From positions 1,178,001-1,242,000 of the forward strand of contig CBDBES010000002.1 in the NCBI GenBank assembly GCA_965204465.1: DNA of 64,000 nucleotides, given 5' to 3'. Of this stretch, positions 54,701 through 63,615 are shown piece by piece; the first letter of the stretch is position 1; each line of letters begins with the position of its first letter. The DNA is from CBDBES01 sp965204465 (GTDB lineage Bacteria; Spirochaetota; Leptospiria; Turneriellales; CBDBES01). The notes beneath the pieces are model-generated. The model saw only the letters and a program-made list of their open reading frames with translations. It searched no databases and was not told the origin of the DNA. The translations under genes were made by a program, and so were the position numbers.

Positions 54701-55499
54701 ATCTGTAGCCCAGAAAAGAAAACTCTCTGTGGGAGATAAGATGGCCGGACGTCATGGAAATAAAGGAGTCATCTCTGCCATACTTCCTGAACATGATATG
54801 CCTTTTTTACCGGATGGCACCCCCATTGATATTATTTTAAATCCATTGGGAGTACCTTCCAGGATGAACATTGGTCAAATATTTGAGACACAATTAGGCT
54901 GGGTTGCTAAAGAATTAGGAGTGTATTTTGAAACTCCTGTATTTGAAGGGACCAGTTGGAATGATATACAGAAATATATGGAGAAAGCCAATTTGCCAAA
55001 GGATTCTAAGGTTTTTCTAAGAGATGCCTTTACGGGGGAACCATTTAAACAGCCTGTTTTTGTGGGAGTCATTTACATGATGAAATTATCTCATATGGCA
55101 GAAGATAAAATGCATGCCCGCTCTACTGGACCTTACTCTTTGGTAACGCAACAGCCATTGGGAGGTAAGGCTCAATTTGGAGGCCAAAGAATGGGAGAAA
55201 TGGAAGTATGGGCTTTAGAAGCCTATGGCGCTGCTCATACTCTGCAAGAGCTATTAACCGTTAAATCTGATGATATGTTAGGAAGGATCAGAGTGTATGA
55301 ATCTATAGTAAAAGGGATATATGCCATTAAGCCGGGTATACCTGAGTCTTTTAATGTTTTGGTGAAAGAGATACGTTCTCTTGGATTAGACATCAGCATA
55401 ATCGATTCAGAAGGAGAATCCGTTGAAATTTCTGATTTAGATGATAATTTTGAAAAGGCCAGGAAACGCATTAAAATAGATTCAATTAGTAAGATATGA
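51771..55499 (+). CDS. rpoB: RNA polymerase beta subunit
   Basis: A complete 1242-residue beta subunit. The rifampicin pocket reads [29 protein letters not shown], then the invariant [27 protein letters not shown]. Compared with E. coli numbering, Asn (residue 495 here) stands at position 531, and Val at 518. The catalytic region [17 protein letters not shown] and the C-terminal [21 protein letters not shown] are normal. AAGGGAT lies before the ATG. rpoC follows after 33 bp. Confidence 0.98.
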   Translation: [1242 protein letters not shown]

Positions 55500-55532
55500 A
55501 AGACACCCTTGTATAAACAGGAGAATAAAAAA

Positions 55533-58500
55533 ATGAGAGATTTCTATGATTTAAATAAAATTAGTATTAAATTGGCTTCTCCGGAAAAAGTCCGTATATG
55601 GTCACAGGGAGAAATTAAAAAACCAGAGACCATAAATTACCGTACTTTAAAACCAGAGAGAGATGGACTTTTTTGTGAGAAAATTTTTGGTACCACTAAA
55701 AATTGGGAATGCTACTGCGGTAAATTCAAATCCATCCGTTATAAAGGTGTGGTTTGCGATAAATGTGGTGTAGAAGTAACTCATTCTAAAGTACGTAGGG
55801 AAAGAATGGGCAGCATTGAGCTTTCTTACCCTGTGGCTCATATATGGTACTATAGAACTGTTCCCAGCCGGATAGCATTGTCCCTGGATATGGCAGCGAA
55901 TGATGTAAAAAGTATATTATATTTTGAAAAATATGTAATCATTGAACCGGGCGATTCTGGTTTGGAGTTTAAACAGTTGATCTTACAAGAGGACTATAAT
56001 CGTCTTATGGACCAGCATGGAGATAAAGTCTATGCTTCTATAGGCGCAGAAGCCATTAAAGAATTATTAGGCATGTTAAATCTAGAAGACGAAATCAGAG
56101 AAATTAGATTAGAAATTGAGGGTAGAAAAAAAATTACAGATAGACGATCCTTTAAACGCTTAGAAATATTAGAAGCTTTTAGAGATAGCAATAACAGGCC
56201 GGATTGGATGATACTGGACGTTCTTCCTGTATTGCCTCCTGAATTAAGACCAATGGTGCAATTAGAAGGGGGCAGGTTTGCTACTTCAGACTTGAATGAT
56301 CTATATCGTAGGGTGATCAACAGAAATAATCGTTTGAAAAGATTATTAGCCTTAAAAGCACCTGATATTATCGTATGCAATGAAAAGAGAATGCTACAAG
56401 AAGCCGTGGATGCTCTGTTTGACAACTCCCGTCGTAAAAAGTCGGTTAAAGGTAAAGGGAACCGTCCTTTAAAGTCTTTGTCTGATATGTTGAAAGGTAA
56501 GCAGGGAAGATTTAGACAAAACCTATTGGGCAAACGTGTGGATTATTCAGGAAGAACGGTGATCGTTGTTGGACCGCATTTAAAGATACATCAATGTGGA
56601 TTGCCTAAAAAAATGGCTCTTGAACTATTTAAACCATTCATTATGAAGTGGATGGTAGAAAAAGGTCATACACAGAATATCAAATCTGCAAAAAGAATGA
56701 TTGAAAATGAAGAAAAAGAAGTTTTTCAGGGTCTAGAGGAAGTCATTCATGAACATCCTGTATTGCTGAATAGGGCGCCTACTTTGCATAGACTGGGGAT
56801 ACAAGCATTCCTACCAATACTAGTGGAAGGCAAAGCCATTCATTTACATCCTTTAGTATGCCATGCTTTCAATGCCGATTTTGATGGAGACCAGATGGCC
56901 ATTCATGTACCGCTTTCGTCCAAAGCTCAGTTAGAAGCATGGTTGCTGATATTATCTGCTCATAATCTATTGAATCCTGCGAATGGAACTCCTATTGTGG
57001 ACCCTACTTTAGAAATGGTATTGGGGCTTTATTATTTAACCGCAGAAAAATCTGATGGTATAGGAGAAGGGCGCTATTTTGAAAATATTAATGAAGTCTT
57101 ATATGCTTTGGATAGAGGGATTATTGAGCATTCGACCAAGGTTCAGTTTATACATGAAGATCGTTTAATCCAAACAACTCCTGGTAAGATCATTTTCAAT
57201 CAAATTCTTCCAGAAAATCATCCATTTATCAATCGTCCGATAACAAATAAAGAAGTGAATAATATTATAAGTGATCTCTATAAAACAAGAGGTTCGGCTG
57301 TTACCGTTAAATTTTTAGATGATATTAAAAAACTTGGTTTTGAATATGCTACTCGTTTCCCTCCTACAATTTCGATTGATGATATTAAGATACCAGATAG
57401 TAAGGCAAAGCTGATCGCCAAGGCAACCAAAGAAGTTGAAAGAGTTGAAAATGAGTATAGAAGAGGTATCATAACCAATGACGAGAGATATAAAAAGGTT
57501 ATTGAGATATGGACAAATACGAATGAAAAAATAACAGAAGACTTGTTCCGCATTTTAAGTAATGACCAAGGTGGCTTTAATTCAATTTATGCTATGGCTG
57601 TTTCTGGAGCCAGAGGTTCCAGGTCTCAAATAAGGCAACTAGCAGGAATGCGTGGCTTAATGGCGAAACCTTCTGGGGATATCATTGAATTACCAATTCG
57701 TTCAAATTTTAAAGAAGGCTTAGGAATACTCGAATTTTTTATTTCTACCCATGGTGCCAGGAAAGGTTTAGCGGATACCGCTCTAAAAACAGCAGATGCT
57801 GGTTACTTGACAAGGCGTTTAGTAGATATTTCTCAGGATGTTATTATTAGGGAAGAAGATTGCAAAGCTAAAAACGGCTTTCATCTTTCTGCGGATAAAG
57901 AAGGTAATAAGACGATCATTCCTTTAAAATCAAAGATATTTGGTCGCTATATTGCTGAAGATATCTATGATTCTACTACGGATAAATTAGCCTTTAAGAA
58001 AGATACATACATAACAGAAGAAATTGCTCAAAAGATTGAAAATTTTGGTTATGAAGAAGTCAAGATACGCTCTGTTCTTTCATGTGAGACCTCTGTGGGT
58101 GTATGCAGAAAGTGTTATGGAATGGATTTATCTACTCTAAAATTAGTAGAAGAAGGAGAAGCCGTAGGCATCATCGCAGCTCAATCCATTGGTCAGCCTG
58201 GGACACAGCTCACTATGCGTACTTTTCATATTGGAGGTACAGCAACTACCCGATCAGTAGAAAGTAAGGTAGAATCTCCTTATGACGCCCTGATCAAAGA
58301 AATACAGGGACATGTTATTTCACGATCGGATGGAAAAAAAATCATGGCGAAAAGAGGGGCTTATATACTGGCTCAGATATTGGGCGTTCATAAAAAATCT
58401 GAATTAAAAGATTATTATTTAGAGTCGGGTACTAAAGTAGTAAGGGGAGAGATCATTGGTAAGAAATTAGAAAAAAATAAGTTGGTTACTGTAGGAGCCG

Positions 58501-59822
58501 TCGCGCCCAGTAAAATATATGAATCTAATGGCATGGTTTTTCTTTTGGGACAGGACTTTACAATTCATGTGGATGTAGGATCTATATTGAATGTGGGCAA
58601 AGGAGATATTGTAAAAGCTCATGAAATAATTCTAGAATATGATCCTTTTAATACCTTACTTGTTTCGTCTTATAGTGGTCGCCTGGAATATGTAGACATT
58701 GAAGAAGGCAAGAATTTAAAAATGGAAGAAATACCCAATATAAAAGGAACAATCGCTAAGATCATACCTTATAGACAAGAAAAGCTGGTTCCTCGCGTAC
58801 ATATTTATGATAAGGGGAAATTGGTAGATGAGATCCCCGTTCCTTCCGGGGCTGTTTTGGTAATGCCAAAGGGGTCACAAATAAAAGCAGGTGATATTTT
58901 TGCTAAGATTGAGACGAAGGTAGAAAAAACAAGAGACATTACAGGAGGACTACCTAGGGTAGGTGAACTTTTTGAAGCCAGGCGCCCTAAAGATCCATGT
59001 CATTTGGCTGATATAGATGGAATTATTAAAGATACAGGAGAAATTTACAGGGATAAAAGAATATTAGAGATCATTCCTGAAGGTGTTTCTCCAGAAGAGG
59101 CAGAAGCGCAAAAAGTATCCGTATCTATTCCCGTACATAAACAACTCTTAGTACAAGATGGGGAACGTGTTCAAAAAGGAGATAAACTAGACGATGGTGC
59201 TCTTGATCCTCATGAGATTTTAAGTATCCAAGGTGAAAAAATAGTGCAACAATATCTGATCAGAGAAATACAAGAAGTATATCGTCTTCAGGGAGTTTAT
59301 ATTAATGATAAGCATGTTGAAGTAATGATTCGTCAAATGATGCGTAAAGTAGAGATTATTGATGCAGGCGATACCTCTTTTGTTCCCATGGCGAATATAG
59401 ATAAGATCGTCTTTAAATTAGAAAACGAAAGGGTAGTGGAGCAGGGGGGGTCCCCTGCGGAAGCAAAACCAGTCTTAATGGGCCTTACAAAGGCCTCTCT
59501 ATATTCAGAAAGCTTCCTTTCCGCAGCTTCTTTCCAAGAGACCACAAAGGTTTTAACGGATGCAGCAATAAAAGGTAAAGAAGACCTATTAAATGGATTA
59601 AAAGAGAATATTATTATTGGCCACTTGATTCCTGCTGGAACAGGTATCCGCCAATATCGTAATATAAGGGCATATAAGAATGTGATGGGAGATTTATTTT
59701 ACACAGGAGAAGAAAAAGATATTTTATATAATCCTGAGACTGATGCAAAAGACATACAGATATCGGAAGATCATGTTTCTGGGAAACAGCTCACCAGTAT
59801 GGCATCTGCAGTGGAAGAATAA
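55533..59822 (+). CDS. rpoC: RNA polymerase beta' subunit
   Basis: A 1429-residue beta' subunit from ATG 55533 (MRDFYDLNKISIK), chosen because GGAG lies 8 bp upstream; an in-frame TTG eight codons earlier has no such site. Zinc ribbon Cys residues lie in CYCGKFK and CDKCGVEV, the active centre is NADFDGDQM, and the trigger-loop region is near GARGSRSQIRQLAGMRGLM. The second zinc site has CETSVGVCRKCYG. A G7 run (59444-59450) codes Gly-Gly-Ser. No rpsL/rpsG follow. Confidence 0.98.
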   Translation: MRDFYDLNKISIKLASPEKVRIWSQGEIKKPETINYRTLKPERDGLFCEKIFGTTKNWECYCGKFKSIRYKGVVCDKCGVEVTHSKVRRERMGSIELSYPVAHIWYYRTVPSRIALSLDMAANDVKSILYFEKYVIIEPGDSGLEFKQLILQEDYNRLMDQHGDKVYASIGAEAIKELLGMLNLEDEIREIRLEIEGRKKITDRRSFKRLEILEAFRDSNNRPDWMILDVLPVLPPELRPMVQLEGGRFATSDLNDLYRRVINRNNRLKRLLALKAPDIIVCNEKRMLQEAVDALFDNSRRKKSVKGKGNRPLKSLSDMLKGKQGRFRQNLLGKRVDYSGRTVIVVGPHLKIHQCGLPKKMALELFKPFIMKWMVEKGHTQNIKSAKRMIENEEKEVFQGLEEVIHEHPVLLNRAPTLHRLGIQAFLPILVEGKAIHLHPLVCHAFNADFDGDQMAIHVPLSSKAQLEAWLLILSAHNLLNPANGTPIVDPTLEMVLGLYYLTAEKSDGIGEGRYFENINEVLYALDRGIIEHSTKVQFIHEDRLIQTTPGKIIFNQILPENHPFINRPITNKEVNNIISDLYKTRGSAVTVKFLDDIKKLGFEYATRFPPTISIDDIKIPDSKAKLIAKATKEVERVENEYRRGIITNDERYKKVIEIWTNTNEKITEDLFRILSNDQGGFNSIYAMAVSGARGSRSQIRQLAGMRGLMAKPSGDIIELPIRSNFKEGLGILEFFISTHGARKGLADTALKTADAGYLTRRLVDISQDVIIREEDCKAKNGFHLSADKEGNKTIIPLKSKIFGRYIAEDIYDSTTDKLAFKKDTYITEEIAQKIENFGYEEVKIRSVLSCETSVGVCRKCYGMDLSTLKLVEEGEAVGIIAAQSIGQPGTQLTMRTFHIGGTATTRSVESKVESPYDALIKEIQGHVISRSDGKKIMAKRGAYILAQILGVHKKSELKDYYLESGTKVVRGEIIGKKLEKNKLVTVGAVAPSKIYESNGMVFLLGQDFTIHVDVGSILNVGKGDIVKAHEIILEYDPFNTLLVSSYSGRLEYVDIEEGKNLKMEEIPNIKGTIAKIIPYRQEKLVPRVHIYDKGKLVDEIPVPSGAVLVMPKGSQIKAGDIFAKIETKVEKTRDITGGLPRVGELFEARRPKDPCHLADIDGIIKDTGEIYRDKRILEIIPEGVSPEEAEAQKVSVSIPVHKQLLVQDGERVQKGDKLDDGALDPHEILSIQGEKIVQQYLIREIQEVYRLQGVYINDKHVEVMIRQMMRKVEIIDAGDTSFVPMANIDKIVFKLENERVVEQGGSPAEAKPVLMGLTKASLYSESFLSAASFQETTKVLTDAAIKGKEDLLNGLKENIIIGHLIPAGTGIRQYRNIRAYKNVMGDLFYTGEEKDILYNPETDAKDIQISEDHVSGKQLTSMASAVEE

Positions 59823-59932
59823 TCTTTTTTATTGCCATGTTCCATATATTTTTTTCTTCTTTATTTCCCCCATACCAAAAGTAGGTTGGCTATTCAAGAT
59901 AGCGTATTTGGTTTTAGTATAGGTACAATTGC

Positions 59933-60229
59933 GTGGCGGCCATATCTAAATTTAGACTCGATCTTTCTTTATTTCTGGGGGCTTCTATTGTGGATGTGAT
60001 CAAATTGGGTTTGGATACTGGTTTTTTTTACGGTAGAGGCAATAATGAAGAACCACCTTTTTCTGGTGAATGGATAACATTACAAAACGGGGTTATGATT
60101 CAGACGATCCAGGAGAATATAAAAATAGCCTTGTATTTGATATCCTTGCGAACCTATATATTTTTAAAATATCCCTATGCTTCTGGTTTCTTATTCATAG
60201 GAGGATTAAAATTTGGAACAGATCAGTAA
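59933..60229 (+). CDS. Hypothetical small protein upstream of the PASTA gene
   Basis: A 98-residue frame starting at GTG. It has two hydrophobic stretches (LSLFLGASIVDVIKLG and LYLISLRTYIFLKY) around GRGNNEEPPFSGEWITLQNG, so it might be membrane-associated. I recognise no domain. Its last 17 bp overlap the next gene's TTG start, which supports coupled translation. The 5' part gives no ribosome site. It could be mis-started or a small conserved spirochaetal protein. Confidence 0.45.
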   Translation: MAAISKFRLDLSLFLGASIVDVIKLGLDTGFFYGRGNNEEPPFSGEWITLQNGVMIQTIQENIKIALYLISLRTYIFLKYPYASGFLFIGGLKFGTDQ

Positions 60230-61406
60230 ACATTCTACTATCCATGAAACAAGCATGATTCCAGGACAAAAGAAAGTATCTCTACTTAGGAGTTGGCCCC
60301 GTATATTCTTTTTCTATTTTATAGGTCTTTCTATTTTTTTCATAGTTGGTTTTATTATTATAAATTTAAGAATATCTCAAAAAGAAAAAGTTAAGGTACC
60401 TGCTTTGATCGGTGGTTTATATTTAGATGTACATAATCAATTATTGGAAAGAGGTTTTAAAGTAAAATTAGATAAGGCATATTCTTTGGAGTATCCTGTA
60501 GGGTATATTTTAGGCCAGAGTCTTTCGCCAGGAGAAGTGGTAAAATCAGGGCAGAGGATAATACTTTTAGTGAATCAAAGCAGAAGCTTGGTAAAAACTC
60601 CTGGACTGGTTGGTTCCGTAGAATCATTGGTGGATCATATTTTGAGTAATATTTACATAGGGAATCGTGTGTTCAAATTAACAAAGGGAGTTATTACCAG
60701 AATACCAGCTAACCGTTCAAAAGGAGAAATACTTGCCCAATATCCTCTTCCTGGGACTCCAGTTGTCCCAAATTTTCCAATATCTTATTTGGTTTCAGAA
60801 GGAAATGAAAATTTGAACTCTCTTTTTGTTCCACCTGAGATAAAAGGTATCAATATAGAGATCATTAAAAAAATGGCTTATTTTTTTAAAACACCTCTTC
60901 AAATTAAAAAAAAGAATGTTGTATCTCCTAAAAAGGATGCAATTGTGCTAAATAGTCGGTTTAAAAGTACTGCAAAAGAAATAACATGGGAATCCATTGC
61001 AGGAAGGCTCACCTGGGAAGTATCTGTTGGCTATTTTGCTCCTTCAAATTTTGCTGTTTCAGATGAAAAAGAATTGCAAAGGGAAAAGAAATATCCTTTT
61101 CAATTTGTATGGCTTAATGCAGATGATATAGGCATTTCATCGGGTAACTTTACGATGGGAATAAAAACAGCAAAAAGACATCATACTGTAGATGAGATGC
61201 AATATGAGGCTTCTGCTTATATCACATTTGAGAAGGATAAAAAAATACCTTTCTTTTTGGTGCCTGGTCAAGATATTTTTTTTTGGAAAGATCATCAATC
61301 TTTAGAGGCATATCCAGTTCAGGCCACAGAGATAAAAAAAGGAAAACCGACAGTTGCCTTACCAGAGCCAATTCATAGTTTTATTGTACAGAGTGTTGAT
61401 CTATGA
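60213..61406 (+). CDS. PASTA-domain membrane protein
   Basis: A 397-residue single-pass protein with TTG start; AGGAGG at 60199-60204 sits 8 bp upstream and fixes this start. Membrane anchor residues about 30-52, then extracytoplasmic PASTA-type repeats (first at residues about 60-121: KVPALIGGLYLDVHNQLLERGFKVKL and LSPGEVVKSGQ; second at about 125-195). The C-terminal half has no recognised domain. There is no kinase domain, although PASTA proteins are often Ser/Thr kinases. It likely senses or binds muropeptides. Its stop overlaps rpe (ATGA). Confidence 0.8.
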   Translation: MEQISKHSTIHETSMIPGQKKVSLLRSWPRIFFFYFIGLSIFFIVGFIIINLRISQKEKVKVPALIGGLYLDVHNQLLERGFKVKLDKAYSLEYPVGYILGQSLSPGEVVKSGQRIILLVNQSRSLVKTPGLVGSVESLVDHILSNIYIGNRVFKLTKGVITRIPANRSKGEILAQYPLPGTPVVPNFPISYLVSEGNENLNSLFVPPEIKGINIEIIKKMAYFFKTPLQIKKKNVVSPKKDAIVLNSRFKSTAKEITWESIAGRLTWEVSVGYFAPSNFAVSDEKELQREKKYPFQFVWLNADDIGISSGNFTMGIKTAKRHHTVDEMQYEASAYITFEKDKKIPFFLVPGQDIFFWKDHQSLEAYPVQATEIKKGKPTVALPEPIHSFIVQSVDL

Positions 61407-62050
61407 AAATATCCCCTTCTATTCTAGCTTGCAAACTCACAAGATTGGGAGAAATTTTAAATCAACTTGATCCTAAATTAGCTAATTTACTTCATTTAGA
61501 TATTATGGATGGTAACTTTGTACCTCAGCTTTCTTTTGGTGAAAAACTTATAGAGGATATTCAAAAGGAATGCTCTATTCCTCTTGATGTGCATTTAATG
61601 GTTAATCATCCTTCTAAGGAGGCGCCTAAATACTATTCGTTGTCTCCCCATAACATCACCTTCCATTATGAAGCAGAAATGTTTCCTATTCGGCTAGCAC
61701 AAGAGATCAGAAAGAATAATATATTAGCCGGAATTTCTTTGAATCCTTCAACCCCCGTTTCAGTGTTAGTAGATATTATATCATATTTTGATTTGGTATT
61801 GGTCATGAGTGTAGAACCTGGTTATTATGGGCAAAAATTCATTGAAACAAGTATGAAAAAAATAAAAGATCTGATGGAAATAAAAGAAAAATATAATCCT
61901 AATGTTTTAATTGAAGTAGATGGAGGGATCAATGCGAAAAATATCTCTTCTATGAAGAAATTAGGTGTGGATATTATTGCTGCGGGAGGATCTGTATTCA
62001 ACTCCAAATCTCCAAATGAAAATCTGACCTTATTGCATAATTCTACTTGA
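61403..62050 (+). CDS. rpe: Ribulose-phosphate 3-epimerase
   Basis: A 215-residue TIM barrel. Typical KISPSILACKL start, HLDIMDGNFVPQLSFG (metal and catalytic Asp), DVHLMV, MSVEPGYYGQKF and EVDGGINAKN (second catalytic Asp). Interconverts ribulose-5-phosphate and xylulose-5-phosphate in the pentose phosphate pathway. Starts in the ATGA overlap with the PASTA gene; pyrE follows by 25 bp. Confidence 0.96.
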   Translation: MKISPSILACKLTRLGEILNQLDPKLANLLHLDIMDGNFVPQLSFGEKLIEDIQKECSIPLDVHLMVNHPSKEAPKYYSLSPHNITFHYEAEMFPIRLAQEIRKNNILAGISLNPSTPVSVLVDIISYFDLVLVMSVEPGYYGQKFIETSMKKIKDLMEIKEKYNPNVLIEVDGGINAKNISSMKKLGVDIIAAGGSVFNSKSPNENLTLLHNST

Positions 62051-62075
62051 TCATTTTTAAGATTATTCTGCATAT

Positions 62076-62708
62076 ATGAGTCTACGATTAGAAAAAGCTC
62101 TGGAAAATCAATTCCGTCTAAAATTGAAAAAAGTGATTAAAGAATTTTCTTATGCAGAAAATTTTGAAAAGCCATATGTATTGTCTTCAGGGGAAAGAAG
62201 TCCTTATTATGTTGATTTAAAAAAGGTTTTATTTATTCCTGAATATCTGGAAATCGCCTCAAGGCTTCTAATGAATTTAATTTTAAAACAGATCAAAATC
62301 TTGCCTTCTGCAGCAGCTGGTTTAACAATGGGATCAGATCCTTTATTATATTCCATGTCTTTAATTGCATTTAAAGAAGGTCACCAATTATATCCTCTGA
62401 TAGTGCGTAAAAAAGGGAAAGATCATGGCAGTAAAAAAAAAATAGAAGGTTGTTATTGGAAAATCAAAGAAGAAGTTCAATATGAGCACCAAAATGATCA
62501 AAAAGAGGAAGTGATCTTAATTGATGATGTGGTCACTTCGGGCAAATCTACTTTTTTTGTCTATCAAGCTTTAGAGGAAATAGAAATAAAACCACGCTAC
62601 GCTTTCTGTATAGTGGATCGTTCCTCCGATGAGGCTCATTATCTAAAAAAAGTAAACATCCCTTTATTTTCTTTGTATACCTTGGATGATTTTAGTAATC
62701 TAAAATGA
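62076..62708 (+). CDS. pyrE: Orotate phosphoribosyltransferase
   Basis: Type I PRTase of 210 residues transferring ribose-5-phosphate from PRPP to orotate. The PRPP loop is VILIDDVVTSGKST and the hood region VLSSGERSPYYVDLKKVLF is typical. The catalytic Lys-rich flexible loop region is KKGKDHGSKKKIEGCY. No orotidine decarboxylase is fused. It overlaps the lipoprotein gene by ATGA. Confidence 0.93.
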   Translation: MSLRLEKALENQFRLKLKKVIKEFSYAENFEKPYVLSSGERSPYYVDLKKVLFIPEYLEIASRLLMNLILKQIKILPSAAAGLTMGSDPLLYSMSLIAFKEGHQLYPLIVRKKGKDHGSKKKIEGCYWKIKEEVQYEHQNDQKEEVILIDDVVTSGKSTFFVYQALEEIEIKPRYAFCIVDRSSDEAHYLKKVNIPLFSLYTLDDFSNLK

Positions 62709-63151
62709 AACCATTACAAGTATACCTTATATTTTTATTTTTAATACAATGCCAATGGTTAAAAGGCAGAATAAATAAAGATGTTAATATTTCTAAATTC
62801 GATAGACGCCTAATATGGGAAGAAGGTAGATTTGCAGATTGTGAAAAAAATTTTAAATTAAGTAGAATTAAAATAGCTCCCTATTCAAATGATTCTAAAT
62901 TTTTTTTGTTGGCAGAATCACTCAATTGTAGTCTTTTCTTTCAGATAGAACGAAATCAGGATCATTATACATGCAGAAAAATATTTTTGCACTCTTCCTC
63001 GCAAAATAAAATATTTAGGAATATAAACAGTGATATCCAAATAGCAGACACAGGATGGGGCTATAGATTAAGTTGGATTTTCAAAGAAAAATCAGATCAA
63101 ATATATAGATTCAATTTATTTATGAAATCTGGTTTAGAAAATGATCTGTAA
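62705..63151 (+). CDS. Small lipoprotein, function unknown
   Basis: A 148-residue protein with MKPLQVYLIFLFLIQC at the start, a lipoprotein signal with lipobox LIQC (Cys16). The rest is rich in Lys/Phe/Ser with a Cys pair near residues 46 and 74 (numbering approximate) and no recognised domain. It overlaps pyrE by ATGA and closes the operon. The 32-bp repeat and IS481 remnant follow. Confidence 0.65.
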   Translation: MKPLQVYLIFLFLIQCQWLKGRINKDVNISKFDRRLIWEEGRFADCEKNFKLSRIKIAPYSNDSKFFLLAESLNCSLFFQIERNQDHYTCRKIFLHSSSQNKIFRNINSDIQIADTGWGYRLSWIFKEKSDQIYRFNLFMKSGLENDL

Positions 63152-63200
63152 GTATCGATTTAAAAATATAATTGTAGAAACCTTTATACTGCGAAGAGTG

Positions 63201-63232
63201 AATGCCGTTAGGCTGTACTTTGTACACATATC
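63201..63232. repeat. 32-bp boundary repeat, copy 2
   Basis: Identical to 19572-19603 over 32 bp. Its right end (ACATATC) is also the left edge of the IS481 remnant. Confidence 0.8.
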
Positions 63233-63397
63233 TTACACACTAAGAAGCTATTTTAGTCCTTCTATTCCGATGGAATCTTTGATATGGCGTCAAGTTATTT
63301 AATGAAGAGTGCGGGCGGATCTTATTATACCAATTCACAAAGTTATCTACAATAGTCTGAATCTCAATAATGCTCATTCCATTTTCAATTTTACCTT
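63226..63397 (-). mobile_element. IS481 element remnant (172 bp, C-terminus of transposase)
   Basis: Aligns without gaps to 40737-40908, with 6 differences in 172 bp. It contains only the 3' end of the transposase gene and one terminal repeat, so it is a dead relic of the same element family. It joins directly to a piece of an antiporter-like gene at 63398. Confidence 0.9.
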
Positions 63398-63515
63398 TCT
63401 AGCTCTTTTTCTATTCATCATTTTAAATAAAAAAACTGAATTGAATAAAGTACATGGAATCATATTCATAGTCACCTATTTTATCTATTTACTATATCTA
63501 GTTATCTCTGCATAG
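63398..63515 (+). pseudogene. Truncated C-terminus of a membrane exchanger
   Basis: About 38 codons up to a TAG at 63513-63515: LALFLFIILNKKTELNKVHG, then two further hydrophobic helices ending LVISA. The pattern (hydrophobic helix, short polar RxxG-like loop, hydrophobic C-terminal helix) resembles the end of Na+/Ca2+ exchanger-type proteins, but the piece is short. It is cut by the IS481 remnant and its 5' part is missing. A chimeric frame starting in the IS remnant is not a real gene. Confidence 0.45.
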
Positions 63516-63593
63516 TACGATCCTGAGGCATAGATCAAGAGCTAAGCGAATTGAATGCCATTCCACTATATTTGAACTATGAACACAACAAGC

Positions 63594-63615
63594 TGCAAAA
63601 CATGGATGTTTTGCA
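63594..63615. repeat. Palindromic repeat, copy 2
   Basis: TGCAAAACAT, GG, ATGTTTTGCA: perfect 10-bp arms; same repeat as 26693-26714. It lies about 125 bp before the next gene. Confidence 0.65.

Noticed and set aside
56030..56533. 167-codon antisense frame within rpoC
   Set aside because: Shadow of conserved rpoC codons.
63309..63515. A small membrane protein starting MRADLIIP
   Set aside because: The first half is antisense to the IS481 remnant (the same antisense frame occurs at 40820) and only the tail belongs to a real gene.
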